64,000 bases of DNA. It comes from Mucilaginibacter aquatilis. Its GTDB lineage: Bacteria; Bacteroidota; Bacteroidia; Sphingobacteriales; Sphingobacteriaceae. The notes beneath the pieces were generated by a model. The model made no database searches. It was not told the DNA's origin and saw only the letters and a list, made by a program, of their open reading frames with translations. Below are positions 46,795 through 54,938 of this stretch, in pieces. The stretch lies in the NCBI RefSeq assembly GCF_009755275.1, contig NZ_WQLA01000006.1:62001-126000 (forward strand), given 5' to 3'. Position 1 is the stretch's first letter, and each line of letters begins with the position of its first letter. A program made the translations under genes and the position numbers.

Positions 46795-46832
46795 CTCCCT
46801 CTCACCTGGAGAAGGCTGGGTGAGGTTTTTTT
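46795..46832. repeat. Hairpin-forming dispersed-repeat-like element
   Basis: CTCCCTCTCACC (46795-46806) and GGTGAGG (46819-46825) frame a short GGAGAAGGCTG core, then a run of T residues. Similar CCCTCTC...GAGAGGG...GGTGAGG elements recur in intergenic regions of many bacterial genomes, and their translation gives the SPGEGW peptide often mis-annotated. Here the same peptide is encoded but I treat it as noncoding. Confidence 0.5.
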
Positions 46833-46850
46833 CTTTTATTTGCAATACAA

Positions 46851-47597
46851 ATGAGCAACGAACTCACCGACCGCAAATTCTGGGCTAATTACTGGGAATC
46901 AAAAACAGGACTGGCTTTCCAGGTGCCTGCCAACTACACTTTTCACCAACTATTTAAAAAGTTGCTTGCCGAGAAACCTATCAAATCGGCCATTGAGCTA
47001 GGTGGCTTTCCGGGTTATTACGCCATCTTTTTAAAGAAATACTTCGGGCTGGAAACTTCGTTGTTTGATTTTTATGTACATGAGCCTATCCTGAAAGAGG
47101 TGTTGGCCGCCAACCAGCTCACCCAACAAGATGTAAAGGTTATAGAGGGCGACCTGTACAAACATGAGCCACAGGAGCAGTACGACCTAGTACTATCATG
47201 CGGATTAATTGAGCATTTTAACGATACCAAAGATATCATTGCTCGTCACCTCACCTTTTTAAAACCAGGCGGAACGCTGTTTATTACCCTACCAAACTTT
47301 ACCGGGGTAAACGGCTGGGTACAGCGCACCTACGATATGGACAATTATAACAAGCACAACATCAACAGCATGAATCCCGGTTTACTAGCCAATTACTGTA
47401 AAGAGTTAGGCTTGAAAAATGTGGAGGCTTATTACTATGGCCACTTTTCTATATGGCTCGAAAACATGAAACAGCAAAGTGGTTTGACGAAAGGTTTTTT
47501 GAAGGCTTTGTGGTTTGCAGGAAAGGTGTTTACTAAGGTTATGCCTGTAGAGAGTAAGGGGTTATCGCCTTATATTGTGGTAAAAGCGGTTAGGTAG
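46851..47597 (+). CDS. Class I SAM-dependent methyltransferase
   Basis: A 248-residue methyltransferase with SAM motif I ELGGFPGYYAIFLKK (residues about 46-60), the acidic LFDFYV end of strand 2, motif LVLSCGLIEHFNDTKDI and the FLKPGGTLFITLPNF region. It resembles methyltransferases of surface-glycan loci. It is the only plus-strand gene among the minus-strand glycosyltransferases and is flanked by repeat-like noncoding DNA on both sides, which suggests it may have arrived separately. The substrate is not known. Confidence 0.85.
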   Translation: MSNELTDRKFWANYWESKTGLAFQVPANYTFHQLFKKLLAEKPIKSAIELGGFPGYYAIFLKKYFGLETSLFDFYVHEPILKEVLAANQLTQQDVKVIEGDLYKHEPQEQYDLVLSCGLIEHFNDTKDIIARHLTFLKPGGTLFITLPNFTGVNGWVQRTYDMDNYNKHNINSMNPGLLANYCKELGLKNVEAYYYGHFSIWLENMKQQSGLTKGFLKALWFAGKVFTKVMPVESKGLSPYIVVKAVR

Positions 47598-47716
47598 CCT
47601 ATTAAACTTGTTATTTCGACCATCGGAAGAAACTTTGTTCGACTTTTCATTTATGCTTTTATTCTGTGCAGTGCCCTGTTAGTATAGGTAAAGTAGTTGC
47701 ACCCAAGCCTGTGGAT

Positions 47717-47748
47717 GTTACTTTTCTTTTATACAAAAGAAAAGTAAC
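47717..47748. repeat. Perfect inverted repeat, 14-base arms
   Basis: GTTACTTTTCTTTT pairs exactly with AAAAGAAAAGTAAC across a 4-base loop (ATAC). There is no flanking gene end that needs it as a terminator; its T-run is inside the stem. Confidence 0.8.
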
Positions 47749-48011
47749 CAAAAGAAAACTTGCGGCTACGTTTATTTGCTACGCTAGTGCTGTACTTCAA
47801 CTTGGGCTTGTACTACCCGCAAAACACTGATGCCGCGTAAGAAGGGTTATGTTAGGTCAGTGCTTTTATCTGAATTAGAATTTACGAATTTTTTAGAATT
47901 CACAGAATTATATTTTCTCTCATTAACTATTCAAAGAGCGCGGGGATTTCAGCGCACCCGGCCAGGAGCTGCCTGTGCGGGGGGCAGGGATTGCGATGAA
48001 TAGGCCTTTTG

Positions 48012-48038
48012 GTTACTTTGTGGCTATGACAAAGTAAC
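48012..48038. repeat. Inverted repeat, 10-base arms
   Basis: GTTACTTTGT (48012-48021) pairs with ACAAAGTAAC (48029-48038) across seven bases. The outer GTTACTTT/AAAGTAAC ends are identical to those of the palindrome at 47717-47748, so the two may be ends of one element family. Confidence 0.7.
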
Positions 48039-48104
48039 AGCCCCCGCGGCAATTGAGCGGAAAGCGTTAGGCTCGCAAGTTTGCATGGGAGACTTAAAAC
48101 AAGA

Positions 48105-49019
48105 TTATTTACTCAAGTACTTCTCTTTAACTTGCTTCAAAAACCTCACCCCTCTCTGCCACAAACTACCTTTCCTGTTCTTTAAAAACTGCTTAATAGC
48201 AGAATAAGCCTTTTCATCTTCTTGCAATACCGATGGGAACCACGTTACCGGTTGACGGCTAACCTGCACCTGATAAATATCTTCATTATTGGAGTGCACC
48301 CCAGTACCGTCATGCCCAATATTTTGAATGAGCGAGTGCGCCGGGTTGAGCGTTAAGCCGCCTTTTAAAAAGATTGAAGCGTACCAGCGTATAGCCCATG
48401 AGTTATTTTTGCCAGCTTTAAACTGCTGTATTTGCCTCCAGAAATTCATGGTGCCTTCTATCGAGAACTGGTTGATCTTAGCCTTATCAAACTGTTGTAT
48501 GAGCTTATCCACATCGGGTTCAAAGTTTTTCCAGGCACGGCTCCAGGTAGCCCAGCCCCAACTGGTAGCAGCACGGTAAAAAAAGGATTGCGTTAAGCCT
48601 TGCGCTTTAAGATTGTACATGTAGGCGCCAACATGCATTACTTCCTCGTTAGCCGCATATCGGTCCAAAGCTTCGTTAAAGTATTGAAGGGTATAGGGCG
48701 ATGATAGCAAATCATCCTCAAAAACGATAACCTTGCCGTAATCATTTACTAAATGCGTTACGCCGCTGATGATGGAGTTGGCAAGGCCTATATTAGTTTC
48801 GCGCTTAATAACCGTTACCGATTTAAAGCCCGTAACCGTTTGTGCGTAGCGGCGTATCTCTTCAACTTTTGCCTTGTCAGCCTCTGTTTTAGCACCATCC
48901 GAGTAAATGAAAAGGCGCGAATCATTGGCAAGCTGGTTTTTTTGCAGGTAGCTAATGGTGCGGCGCGTATGCTCGGGCCGGTTGTAAACAAAGAGGGCTA
49001 TGGGTGCCAGGTTTTGCAT
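48105..49019 (-). CDS. GT-A type glycosyltransferase
   Basis: A 304-residue protein beginning with PIALFVYNRPEHTRRTISYL, the GT2-like nucleotide-binding strand, and with a VIVFEDDLLSSPYTL acidic segment at the metal site. SWGWATWSRAWKNFEPD is seen in a group of poorly studied glycan transferases. It should act in surface polysaccharide synthesis. The C-terminus is basic (Arg/Lys-rich), perhaps for membrane binding. It follows two methyltransferases and a flippase on the same strand. Confidence 0.83.
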   Translation of the reverse strand: MQNLAPIALFVYNRPEHTRRTISYLQKNQLANDSRLFIYSDGAKTEADKAKVEEIRRYAQTVTGFKSVTVIKRETNIGLANSIISGVTHLVNDYGKVIVFEDDLLSSPYTLQYFNEALDRYAANEEVMHVGAYMYNLKAQGLTQSFFYRAATSWGWATWSRAWKNFEPDVDKLIQQFDKAKINQFSIEGTMNFWRQIQQFKAGKNNSWAIRWYASIFLKGGLTLNPAHSLIQNIGHDGTGVHSNNEDIYQVQVSRQPVTWFPSVLQEDEKAYSAIKQFLKNRKGSLWQRGVRFLKQVKEKYLSK

Positions 49020-49031
49020 GGCTTATGAGGG

Positions 49032-49805
49032 CTAAAAAATGTGGGCTTGTTTATCAGTTTTGCTGCAAAGCACAGTGTAAGCGTTAGCCAACTCTTCCTG
49101 CTTACTTTTGCCTAAAAAGGCACCAACAGCACTTTTAACCATAAACTCCGTAGTAATCTTCAAATCAGTCACAAAGCTTTTAGGCTTTTTTTGGTTTATG
49201 TAAGTATTGAATTTAGTTACCTCCGGTTCTATCATGGAGGTAAGGTCTGCTTCCACCTTAAAACCCTCGGTTAGCAGCAGGTAACGTAACGATGTTGGCG
49301 TATAAACATTAATATGTCCGTAAGCCAAAAAATGCTTAATGCGCCCATCCACATTCTTCTTATAATCGCGCGGAACCTCGATAACACACATCTTTGCTAC
49401 ACGCTTGAGTTCGCGGAGTAACATGCGCTCATGTTCAACGTGCTCAAGTACGTGCGAGAGGACGATAAGGTCAAAGCTGTCATCAGCGAAAGGCAAATGA
49501 TAACCATCAAACACCTGTACTGATTTTAAGTTGCCAATATTGCGCGATTGAATATACTCCACGCCGCTATCCGAAATTTCGACAGCATGATATTCAGTAG
49601 CAAAGTTTTGTTCGGAAAGTATTTTGAGAATACTGCCATCGCCGGCGCCAACTTCGAGCACTTTGGCAAACGTGCGGCCTTTGCATACTTCGATAATATG
49701 CTGAGCTTTGTACTTTGCTCCCAGCATGCGCCAGGCCTCGTCGTGCGTTTTGTAAAATTCGTCGTAGGCAGTTTTTACGTTGCCGCTCAGCTTATCATCG
49801 GCCAT
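49032..49805 (-). CDS. Class I SAM-dependent methyltransferase
   Basis: A 257-residue methyltransferase: SAM motif I KVLEVGAGDGSILKIL (about residue 48-63), acidic VEISDSGVEYI, motif LIVLSHVLEHVEHE and VIEVPRD. It is similar in type to the UbiE/Coq5-like fold. In this glycan block it could methylate a sugar or lipid carrier, but this is inferred only from context. It lies four bases after the neighbouring methyltransferase-like gene and 12 bases before the GT-A gene. Confidence 0.88.
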   Translation of the reverse strand: MADDKLSGNVKTAYDEFYKTHDEAWRMLGAKYKAQHIIEVCKGRTFAKVLEVGAGDGSILKILSEQNFATEYHAVEISDSGVEYIQSRNIGNLKSVQVFDGYHLPFADDSFDLIVLSHVLEHVEHERMLLRELKRVAKMCVIEVPRDYKKNVDGRIKHFLAYGHINVYTPTSLRYLLLTEGFKVEADLTSMIEPEVTKFNTYINQKKPKSFVTDLKITTEFMVKSAVGAFLGKSKQEELANAYTVLCSKTDKQAHIF

Positions 49806-49809
49806 TAAG

Positions 49810-50457
49810 TTATATTCCTAAACAGTTATCGGGTTTATAAAATACGGTAGTGGTTTTATAGTAAAACAAGCCCGGCGATATTCCACTAAACGGTATCTGC
49901 TTAAAGCCTTTATCCAGCAGGTAATTAATACCATCTCGGTAGCCGGGGCGTTCCGAGTCATCGAGCACGATAACACCATTTGCCGAAAGAGCCTCAACGG
50001 CCTGTATACAGCAGTTCACACGGTCGCGGCCATCAACAATGATGATGTCAAACTCTTCGCCCAGTTTTACCGGCATACGGCAGTAATCACCGTCGCGCTG
50101 TAATTCGCAAAAAATCATTTCGGCATTATCGGGCTTTGTAGATGTTATTTTGTCGAACCATTCCTTATCATGCTCAACAGATACCACAATACCGGTGCGC
50201 TGCGCATAAAATATGGTTGAATTACCCGAGCCAAATTCAAATACGGCGTGTTCGGGTTTTAAGCGGTCCTTTATAAAGTCTATAAAAGAATAAGTAACCC
50301 ATGGAATAGGATTCCCGCGCTCATCAACAGGTGATTGGCTATCAAAAGCTTTAAACCAGCCAATTTTATCTAAATAACCTTTGCTATTGAACGACAACAA
50401 CGAGCGCAACCTTTTGGGTTGCTTCAAAACATCTATAAGTAACGATAAATTGCTCAA
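49810..50457 (-). CDS. Methyltransferase-like Rossmann protein
   Basis: A 215-residue protein with AVFEFGSGNSTIFYAQR as its SAM-type loop, VVSVEHDKEWFDKI at strand 2 and EFDIIIVDGRDRVNCCIQAV at strand 4. The fold resembles the class I methyltransferases linked to glycan clusters, but the usual catalytic region is not distinct. Its ATG overlaps the flippase stop by four bases, so it is coupled to it. The substrate is unknown. Confidence 0.78.
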   Translation of the reverse strand: MSNLSLLIDVLKQPKRLRSLLSFNSKGYLDKIGWFKAFDSQSPVDERGNPIPWVTYSFIDFIKDRLKPEHAVFEFGSGNSTIFYAQRTGIVVSVEHDKEWFDKITSTKPDNAEMIFCELQRDGDYCRMPVKLGEEFDIIIVDGRDRVNCCIQAVEALSANGVIVLDDSERPGYRDGINYLLDKGFKQIPFSGISPGLFYYKTTTVFYKPDNCLGI

Positions 50458-51791
50458 CGATTGAATGCTTTTTGAAAAAGTGAAATTAAGAATAAAGATT
50501 TTAACATTTGTACTCCCTGACCACGAGTTTTTGGTACAAGCAATATAAAAAACGTAGCTACCGCATAGGCTATGAGCGTTGCATAAGCAGCACCAATGAT
50601 TCCATACGCTGGAATGAAGTATATATTAAGCACAATGTTAACCAATGCCCCTACCCCTGTGCGCAGCATTGATAGCTTAAAATAACCTTCGGCAATAAGG
50701 TATTGACCGCTTGCGCTTCCTAAAAACACAAATATACCCGCCCACACGTGTACCGCTAAAACCGGCGCTCCGGACCAAAATTCGGGATGATTATGAAATG
50801 CTATTTTATAAATATAGGATGAAGCAAAGGTCATGAAAATGGCTACCGAAAGACTTATGATGACCATAAGGTCATACATATTTTGCAGGCGTTTATAGTA
50901 GCGGTCAATATCTGTTTTCCGGGCATAAACTATAGCCGGAAACACAGATGTTACTACTGCAACCGGTAAAAAGTAAAAACTTTCGCTCAAGCTTACCACG
51001 GTAGAATATATACCCAATTGTGCTTCGCCAAGATAACTGGTGATCATGGCCTGATCTATTTTCATATAAATAGATACCAATATAGCCGAAAATGCCAGGG
51101 GCCACGATTTTTTGAATAAATATGCTGCCACCGGGGCTTTATACCTCCACTCATTTATACGGTTATGCGTGCTGTGGTAAACAATAATGTATCCTGTTGC
51201 AATAATTACAGCATCGAACAACAACGCCCAAACAAACCACAACAAGGGCATATGTAAAAGCACCAAGGTAAGTTTAATGCCTGCCGAGGTTAGGTTACCT
51301 GCCACCTGCACATACATAATATACTTGGCTTGCACTTTAGCCTGAAAGTAGCTTTCAATAATATTAAATGCCTGTATAATGGCTGTAAACGCCACAATAA
51401 GTACAAACGTGAACGGCGTATTAAGATGTTTGAAGTGAGTGATAACCTCATAAGCTACATATACCAATGGCAATGTAACTATGCCTGCCAGCAAGCGCAT
51501 CCAAAAGGCGGTACCTAACAGTGTAAATTTTCTTTCAGGGTGATTGATAAGCTCGCGGGTAACGAAGCCATCTAAGCCCAGGGCAGCTACCGCCATTGAG
51601 AAAACTACAATAGTCATGGGGTAGTTGAGTATACCATTTTGCGTTGGCCCTAAATAACTGGATAGCACAAATGTATTGACAACCATCTTTATAACCATGC
51701 TGCCAACGCGCGCCATCATAAGCATACCGGTATTCTTAAAATACTTTTGAAAAGCCTGCTGATCGAATCCGGGAATACTGGGTATGCGCAT
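50454..51791 (-). CDS. Polysaccharide flippase (Wzx-type)
   Basis: A 445-residue polytopic membrane protein with about 12 helices, in the polysaccharide-export branch of the MOP superfamily (SYLGPTQNGILNYPMTIVVF, LGLDGFVTRELINHPERK). It should flip an undecaprenyl-linked oligosaccharide. It is the first gene of the minus-strand run 51791-48105 with three other genes, so it likely serves the glycan that they build. A -7 box lies nine bases before its ATG. It is not closely alike to the flippase at 16521. Confidence 0.9.
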   Translation of the reverse strand: MRIPSIPGFDQQAFQKYFKNTGMLMMARVGSMVIKMVVNTFVLSSYLGPTQNGILNYPMTIVVFSMAVAALGLDGFVTRELINHPERKFTLLGTAFWMRLLAGIVTLPLVYVAYEVITHFKHLNTPFTFVLIVAFTAIIQAFNIIESYFQAKVQAKYIMYVQVAGNLTSAGIKLTLVLLHMPLLWFVWALLFDAVIIATGYIIVYHSTHNRINEWRYKAPVAAYLFKKSWPLAFSAILVSIYMKIDQAMITSYLGEAQLGIYSTVVSLSESFYFLPVAVVTSVFPAIVYARKTDIDRYYKRLQNMYDLMVIISLSVAIFMTFASSYIYKIAFHNHPEFWSGAPVLAVHVWAGIFVFLGSASGQYLIAEGYFKLSMLRTGVGALVNIVLNIYFIPAYGIIGAAYATLIAYAVATFFILLVPKTRGQGVQMLKSLFLISLFQKAFNR

Positions 51792-51800
51792 ATTTTACTG

Positions 51801-51808
51801 CAAATGTA
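51801..51808 (-). promoter_or_regulatory. -7 promoter box before the flippase operon
   Basis: The minus strand reads TACATTTG (TAnnTTTG), nine bases before the flippase ATG. Confidence 0.45.
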
Positions 51809-51913
51809 TAAAATGTGTGATTGTACGCTCACTTAAAATGCATTATGCTTAAGGATGATGCTAAATTTTAAGATATTTTATGCTTTTTTGCCTTTACACA
51901 CATTAGTTTACAT

Positions 51914-52588
51914 ATGACAACCGACCATCCATATTTCAAACCATTGCATTCGTACTCACAAGATGGTGAAGACATGCTGCTGCGTTCTTTGTTGAAAGAA
52001 GCAACGCCCGGTTATGAAGACTATAAAGGATTTTTTATTGACATTGGTGCTTACCACCCGTTCCGGTTTTCAAATACCATGCACTTTTATGAGCAAGGCT
52101 GGCACGGTATTAACATTGAGCCTACGCCTAGTGCCATACAACTGTTTAACCAGTATCGCGAAAACGATATAAACCTCAATGTAGGTATAGGCCAAGCGCA
52201 CTCCAAACAAACGCTTTATTGTTTTAACGATTCGGCCTATAATACTTTTGATGAACCTACTGCCCGCCAACGTGATAAAGACTCAAGCAGCTTTCATGTG
52301 GTTGAAACCGCCGAAGTAGAAATTTACACCCTGGCCGAGGTTTTAGACCAGTACCTGCCGGCCGGACAATCTGTTATTGATTTTATGAGTATTGATGTAG
52401 CCGGGCTTGATGTAAAAGTACTACAATCAAACAACTGGGATAAATATCGCCCTAAATTTGTATTGGTAGAGGATGTTGACAACAATTTCAGCCACCTCGA
52501 TGCTTCTGAAGCACATAGTTTTTTAGCCGACCAAGGATACCGTATTGTTAACAAAACGTTGCGTACACTGATATTTAAGCAAGTATAG
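51914..52588 (+). CDS. FkbM family methyltransferase
   Basis: A 224-residue protein with the FkbM opening SYSQDGEDMLLRSLL, FIDIGAYHPFRFSNT (SAM loop), INIEPTPSAIQLF and DFMSIDVAGLDVKVLQSN, a strong family fit. FkbM members O-methylate sugars or small molecules and are common in surface glycan loci. It is on the opposite strand from the flippase operon, 122 bases away, and ends at a terminator shared with typA. Confidence 0.92.
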   Translation: MTTDHPYFKPLHSYSQDGEDMLLRSLLKEATPGYEDYKGFFIDIGAYHPFRFSNTMHFYEQGWHGINIEPTPSAIQLFNQYRENDINLNVGIGQAHSKQTLYCFNDSAYNTFDEPTARQRDKDSSSFHVVETAEVEIYTLAEVLDQYLPAGQSVIDFMSIDVAGLDVKVLQSNNWDKYRPKFVLVEDVDNNFSHLDASEAHSFLADQGYRIVNKTLRTLIFKQV

Positions 52589-52599
52589 ATGCTATATAT

Positions 52600-52641
52600 A
52601 AAACAACAAAACCCCGACTATTGCCAGGGTTTTGTTGTTTT
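52600..52641. terminator. Bidirectional terminator between FkbM and typA
   Basis: AAAACAACAAAACCC (52600-52614) pairs with GGGTTTTGTTGTTTT (52627-52641), a perfect 15-base stem with a 12-base loop and A/T runs at both ends. Confidence 0.88.
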
Positions 52642-52657
52642 ATATGCTAATTAATCG

Positions 52658-54472
52658 TTATTGATTAACAAACTTTTTAGCGTTGATTTTACGCTCGTTT
52701 TCAGTTAAGTAAATTTTACGTATACGCATGCTCTGCGGCGTAACCTCAATGTACTCGTCAGCCTGAATATACTCCATTGACTCTTCTAATGAGAATTTGA
52801 TAGCCGGTGCAATACGAACGTTGTCATCACTACCTGATGCACGCATGTTGGTTAATTGTTTACCTTTTACCAGGTTTACAACTAAGTCGTTATCACGGAT
52901 GTGCTCGCCCAGGATTTGACCTTCGTAAATATCAACACCCGGATCAACGAAGAAGCGACCGCGGTCTTGTAATTTATCAATAGAGAATGCAGTTGTTTTA
53001 CCGGTTTCCATTGATACCAATACACCGTTTGCACGTCCAGGAATATTACCTTTCCAAGGCTCGTAAGCTTTGAAGCGGTGCGCCATAATAGCCTCACCAG
53101 CAGTAGCAGTTAATACGTTGTTACGTAAACCAATAATACCACGTGATGGAATTTCAAATTCTAAGTGCTGTAAATCGCCTTTTGGCTCCATTACTAACAA
53201 CTCGCCTTTACGCTGAGTTACCAACTCAATTACTTTACCGGCAACATCACCAGGCACGTCAACAGTTAAAACCTCAATAGGCTCACATTTAACACCGTCA
53301 ATTTCTTTAACAATTACCTGTGGCTGGCCAACCTGCAATTCGTAACCCTCGCGACGCATGGTTTCAATCAATACTGATAAGTGAAGAATACCACGACCGT
53401 ATACTAAGTAAGAGTCCGGAGATTCGGTTTCAACTACTTTAAGTGCCAGGTTTTTCTCCATCTCTTTGTACAGACGGTCACGTACGTGGCGTGAGGTAAC
53501 AAATTTACCTTCTTTACCAAAGAAAGGTGAGTTATTGATGGTGAACAACATGTTCATAGTAGGCTCATCAATTTTGATAACCTCTAATTGCTCCGGTTTT
53601 TCAAAATCGGCAATGGTATCACCAATTTCAAAACCTTCAATACCTACTACAGCACAAATATCGCCGGCGTTAACCTGCGTAGCTTTGACTTTACCTAAAC
53701 CTTCAAAGGTGTAAAGTTCTTTAATACGTGATTTTTGGATAGAACCATCGCGTTTAACTAAAGATACCGGTTGGTTTTCTTTAATGGTACCACGGGCAAC
53801 ACGGCCAATGGCAATACGACCTACGAACGATGAATAATCTAAAGAAGTAATTTGCATTTGCAAAGTACCTTCATTATAAGGAGCCGGTGGAATGTTTTCA
53901 AGGATAGCATCCATTAATGGGAATATATCCTCAGTTTTTTTCTTCCAGTCGGTGCTCATCCAACCTTGTTTTGATGAACCGTAAATAACCGGGAACTCCA
54001 ATTGCTCTTCGGTAGCATCAAGGTTAAAGAACAATTCAAAAATTTGCTCATAAACCTCTTCAGGGCGACAGTTTTCTTTGTCAACTTTGTTTACAACTAC
54101 AATAGGTTTTAAGCCTAAAGCCAAAGCCTTTTGAGTTACAAAACGGGTTTGAGGCATTGCACCTTCAAAAGCATCACACAACAGCAATACGCCGTCGGCC
54201 ATTTTTAACACACGCTCAACCTCACCGCCAAAGTCGGCGTGACCAGGGGTATCAATAATGTTGATTTTTACATCTTTGTACCTAACAGAAACGTTTTTTG
54301 ATACGATGGTAATACCACGCTCACGCTCCAGGTCGTTGTTGTCGAGGATAAGCTCTCCAGTTTCCTGATTATCGCGGAAAATGGCGCAGCTATGAAGGAT
54401 TTTATCAACCAAAGTAGTTTTACCGTGGTCAACGTGTGCTATAATAGCAATATTACGAATTTGATTTTGCAT
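52658..54472 (-). CDS. typA: Translational GTPase TypA/BipA
   Basis: A 604-residue ribosome-associated GTPase with role in ribosome assembly and stress response. G1 is AHVDHGKT (residues 12-19), G2 GERERGITI-like ERERGITIVS, G3 DTPGHADF, G4 NKVDK, and the C-terminal BipA domain (PSRGIIGLRNNVLTATAGEA). ATG 54472 puts G1 where it normally is; an in-frame ATG 16 codons earlier would add an untypical leader. A TATCTTTG box on the minus strand at 54496-54503 fits a promoter 23 bases before this ATG and would lie downstream of the longer start, which also argues against it. Confidence 0.96.
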   Translation of the reverse strand: MQNQIRNIAIIAHVDHGKTTLVDKILHSCAIFRDNQETGELILDNNDLERERGITIVSKNVSVRYKDVKINIIDTPGHADFGGEVERVLKMADGVLLLCDAFEGAMPQTRFVTQKALALGLKPIVVVNKVDKENCRPEEVYEQIFELFFNLDATEEQLEFPVIYGSSKQGWMSTDWKKKTEDIFPLMDAILENIPPAPYNEGTLQMQITSLDYSSFVGRIAIGRVARGTIKENQPVSLVKRDGSIQKSRIKELYTFEGLGKVKATQVNAGDICAVVGIEGFEIGDTIADFEKPEQLEVIKIDEPTMNMLFTINNSPFFGKEGKFVTSRHVRDRLYKEMEKNLALKVVETESPDSYLVYGRGILHLSVLIETMRREGYELQVGQPQVIVKEIDGVKCEPIEVLTVDVPGDVAGKVIELVTQRKGELLVMEPKGDLQHLEFEIPSRGIIGLRNNVLTATAGEAIMAHRFKAYEPWKGNIPGRANGVLVSMETGKTTAFSIDKLQDRGRFFVDPGVDIYEGQILGEHIRDNDLVVNLVKGKQLTNMRASGSDDNVRIAPAIKFSLEESMEYIQADEYIEVTPQSMRIRKIYLTENERKINAKKFVNQ

Positions 54473-54495
54473 GAAAATGCCTCTTAAATTTTGCG

Positions 54496-54503
54496 CAAAG
54501 ATA
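54496..54503 (-). promoter_or_regulatory. -7 promoter box of typA
   Basis: The minus strand reads TATCTTTG, 23 bases before the ATG at 54472. It decides between the two possible start codons in favour of the shorter protein. Confidence 0.5.
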
Positions 54504-54690
54504 CGCTTAATTTGTTGCATTTAAAAGGTTTGCCTGCTTTTTACAAATTTGTGAATATAATTAATAAACAAGGAGTTAAGGTGAGATAGCGGTTTTACAA
54601 ATCAGCTGTAATTAAACTATCTTCCTGCCAATTGTGCCTGGTAAAGATAATCGACGTTCAGTTTTTACGTTACCATTATATAACAATCAT

Positions 54691-54698
54691 TAGTTTTG
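54691..54698 (+). promoter_or_regulatory. -7 promoter box directly before the FeoB-associated gene
   Basis: TAGTTTTG matches TAnnTTTG and ends four bases before the ATG at 54703. No convincing -33 TTG is seen. Confidence 0.4.
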
Positions 54699-54702
54699 CC
54701 AT

Positions 54703-54864
54703 ATGAGTTTTCAAACCCTTGTAATTATACTGCTGTTTGTTGCTGCTTTATGTTATGTAGGCCGTATGTTGTACAAAAGTTTGTATACAAAAAAAGGCTG
54801 TGGTTCGAACTGTAAATGCGGTGTTGATTTTTCAAATATCGATACTGCTAAATCCCGCTCGTAA
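54703..54864 (+). CDS. FeoB-associated Cys-rich membrane protein (53 residues)
   Basis: This 53-residue protein starts with one membrane helix (SFQTLVIILLFVAALCYVG) followed by a basic stretch and a Cys cluster GCGSNCKCG, then a polar tail. This is the pattern of the FeoB-associated Cys-rich membrane protein family (FeoB_associated), found near ferrous-iron transporters in many Bacteroidota. No feoA or feoB is in this window, so the iron link is by family only. It is between typA and the GH18/CE4/GT2 gene. No terminator is obvious after it. Confidence 0.8.
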   Translation: MSFQTLVIILLFVAALCYVGRMLYKSLYTKKGCGSNCKCGVDFSNIDTAKSRS

Positions 54865-54903
54865 TTACTCATCTTCTTTTAATGCGGTTTTGCCTAAAAC
54901 CGT

Positions 54904-54911
54904 TAGCTTTG
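54904..54911 (+). promoter_or_regulatory. Possible -7 box of the GH18/CE4/GT2 gene
   Basis: TAGCTTTG matches TAnnTTTG, 27 bases before the ATG at 54939. The nearest TTTG (54889-54892) is too close to be a normal -33 element. Confidence 0.4.
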
Positions 54912-54938
54912 CCTTTTTCTGAAACCTATTAAGTGCCA

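Larger units (their letters stand above)
47598..48104. repeat. 507-base noncoding mosaic of repeat-like pieces
   Basis: No gene is supported here. Visible pieces in order: TTATTTCGACCATCGGAAGA (47611-47630), resembling a dispersed repeat seen in related genomes; the perfect palindrome 47717-47748; an AT-rich segment with repeated GAATT (about 47872-47912); a GC-rich segment (about 47938-47995); and a second palindrome (48012-48038). Composition changes sharply between these pieces, unlike the flanking genes. Confidence 0.6.

Noticed and set aside
46598..46888. Open frame containing the SPGEGW peptide
   Set aside because: It overlaps the GT4 gene antisense and reads through a dispersed repeat; such peptides are a known mis-annotation.
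47598..48104. Possible tRNA or small structured RNA in the GC-rich part of the mosaic
   Set aside because: No cloverleaf or anticodon stem can be folded by eye; the inverted repeats are simple palindromes.
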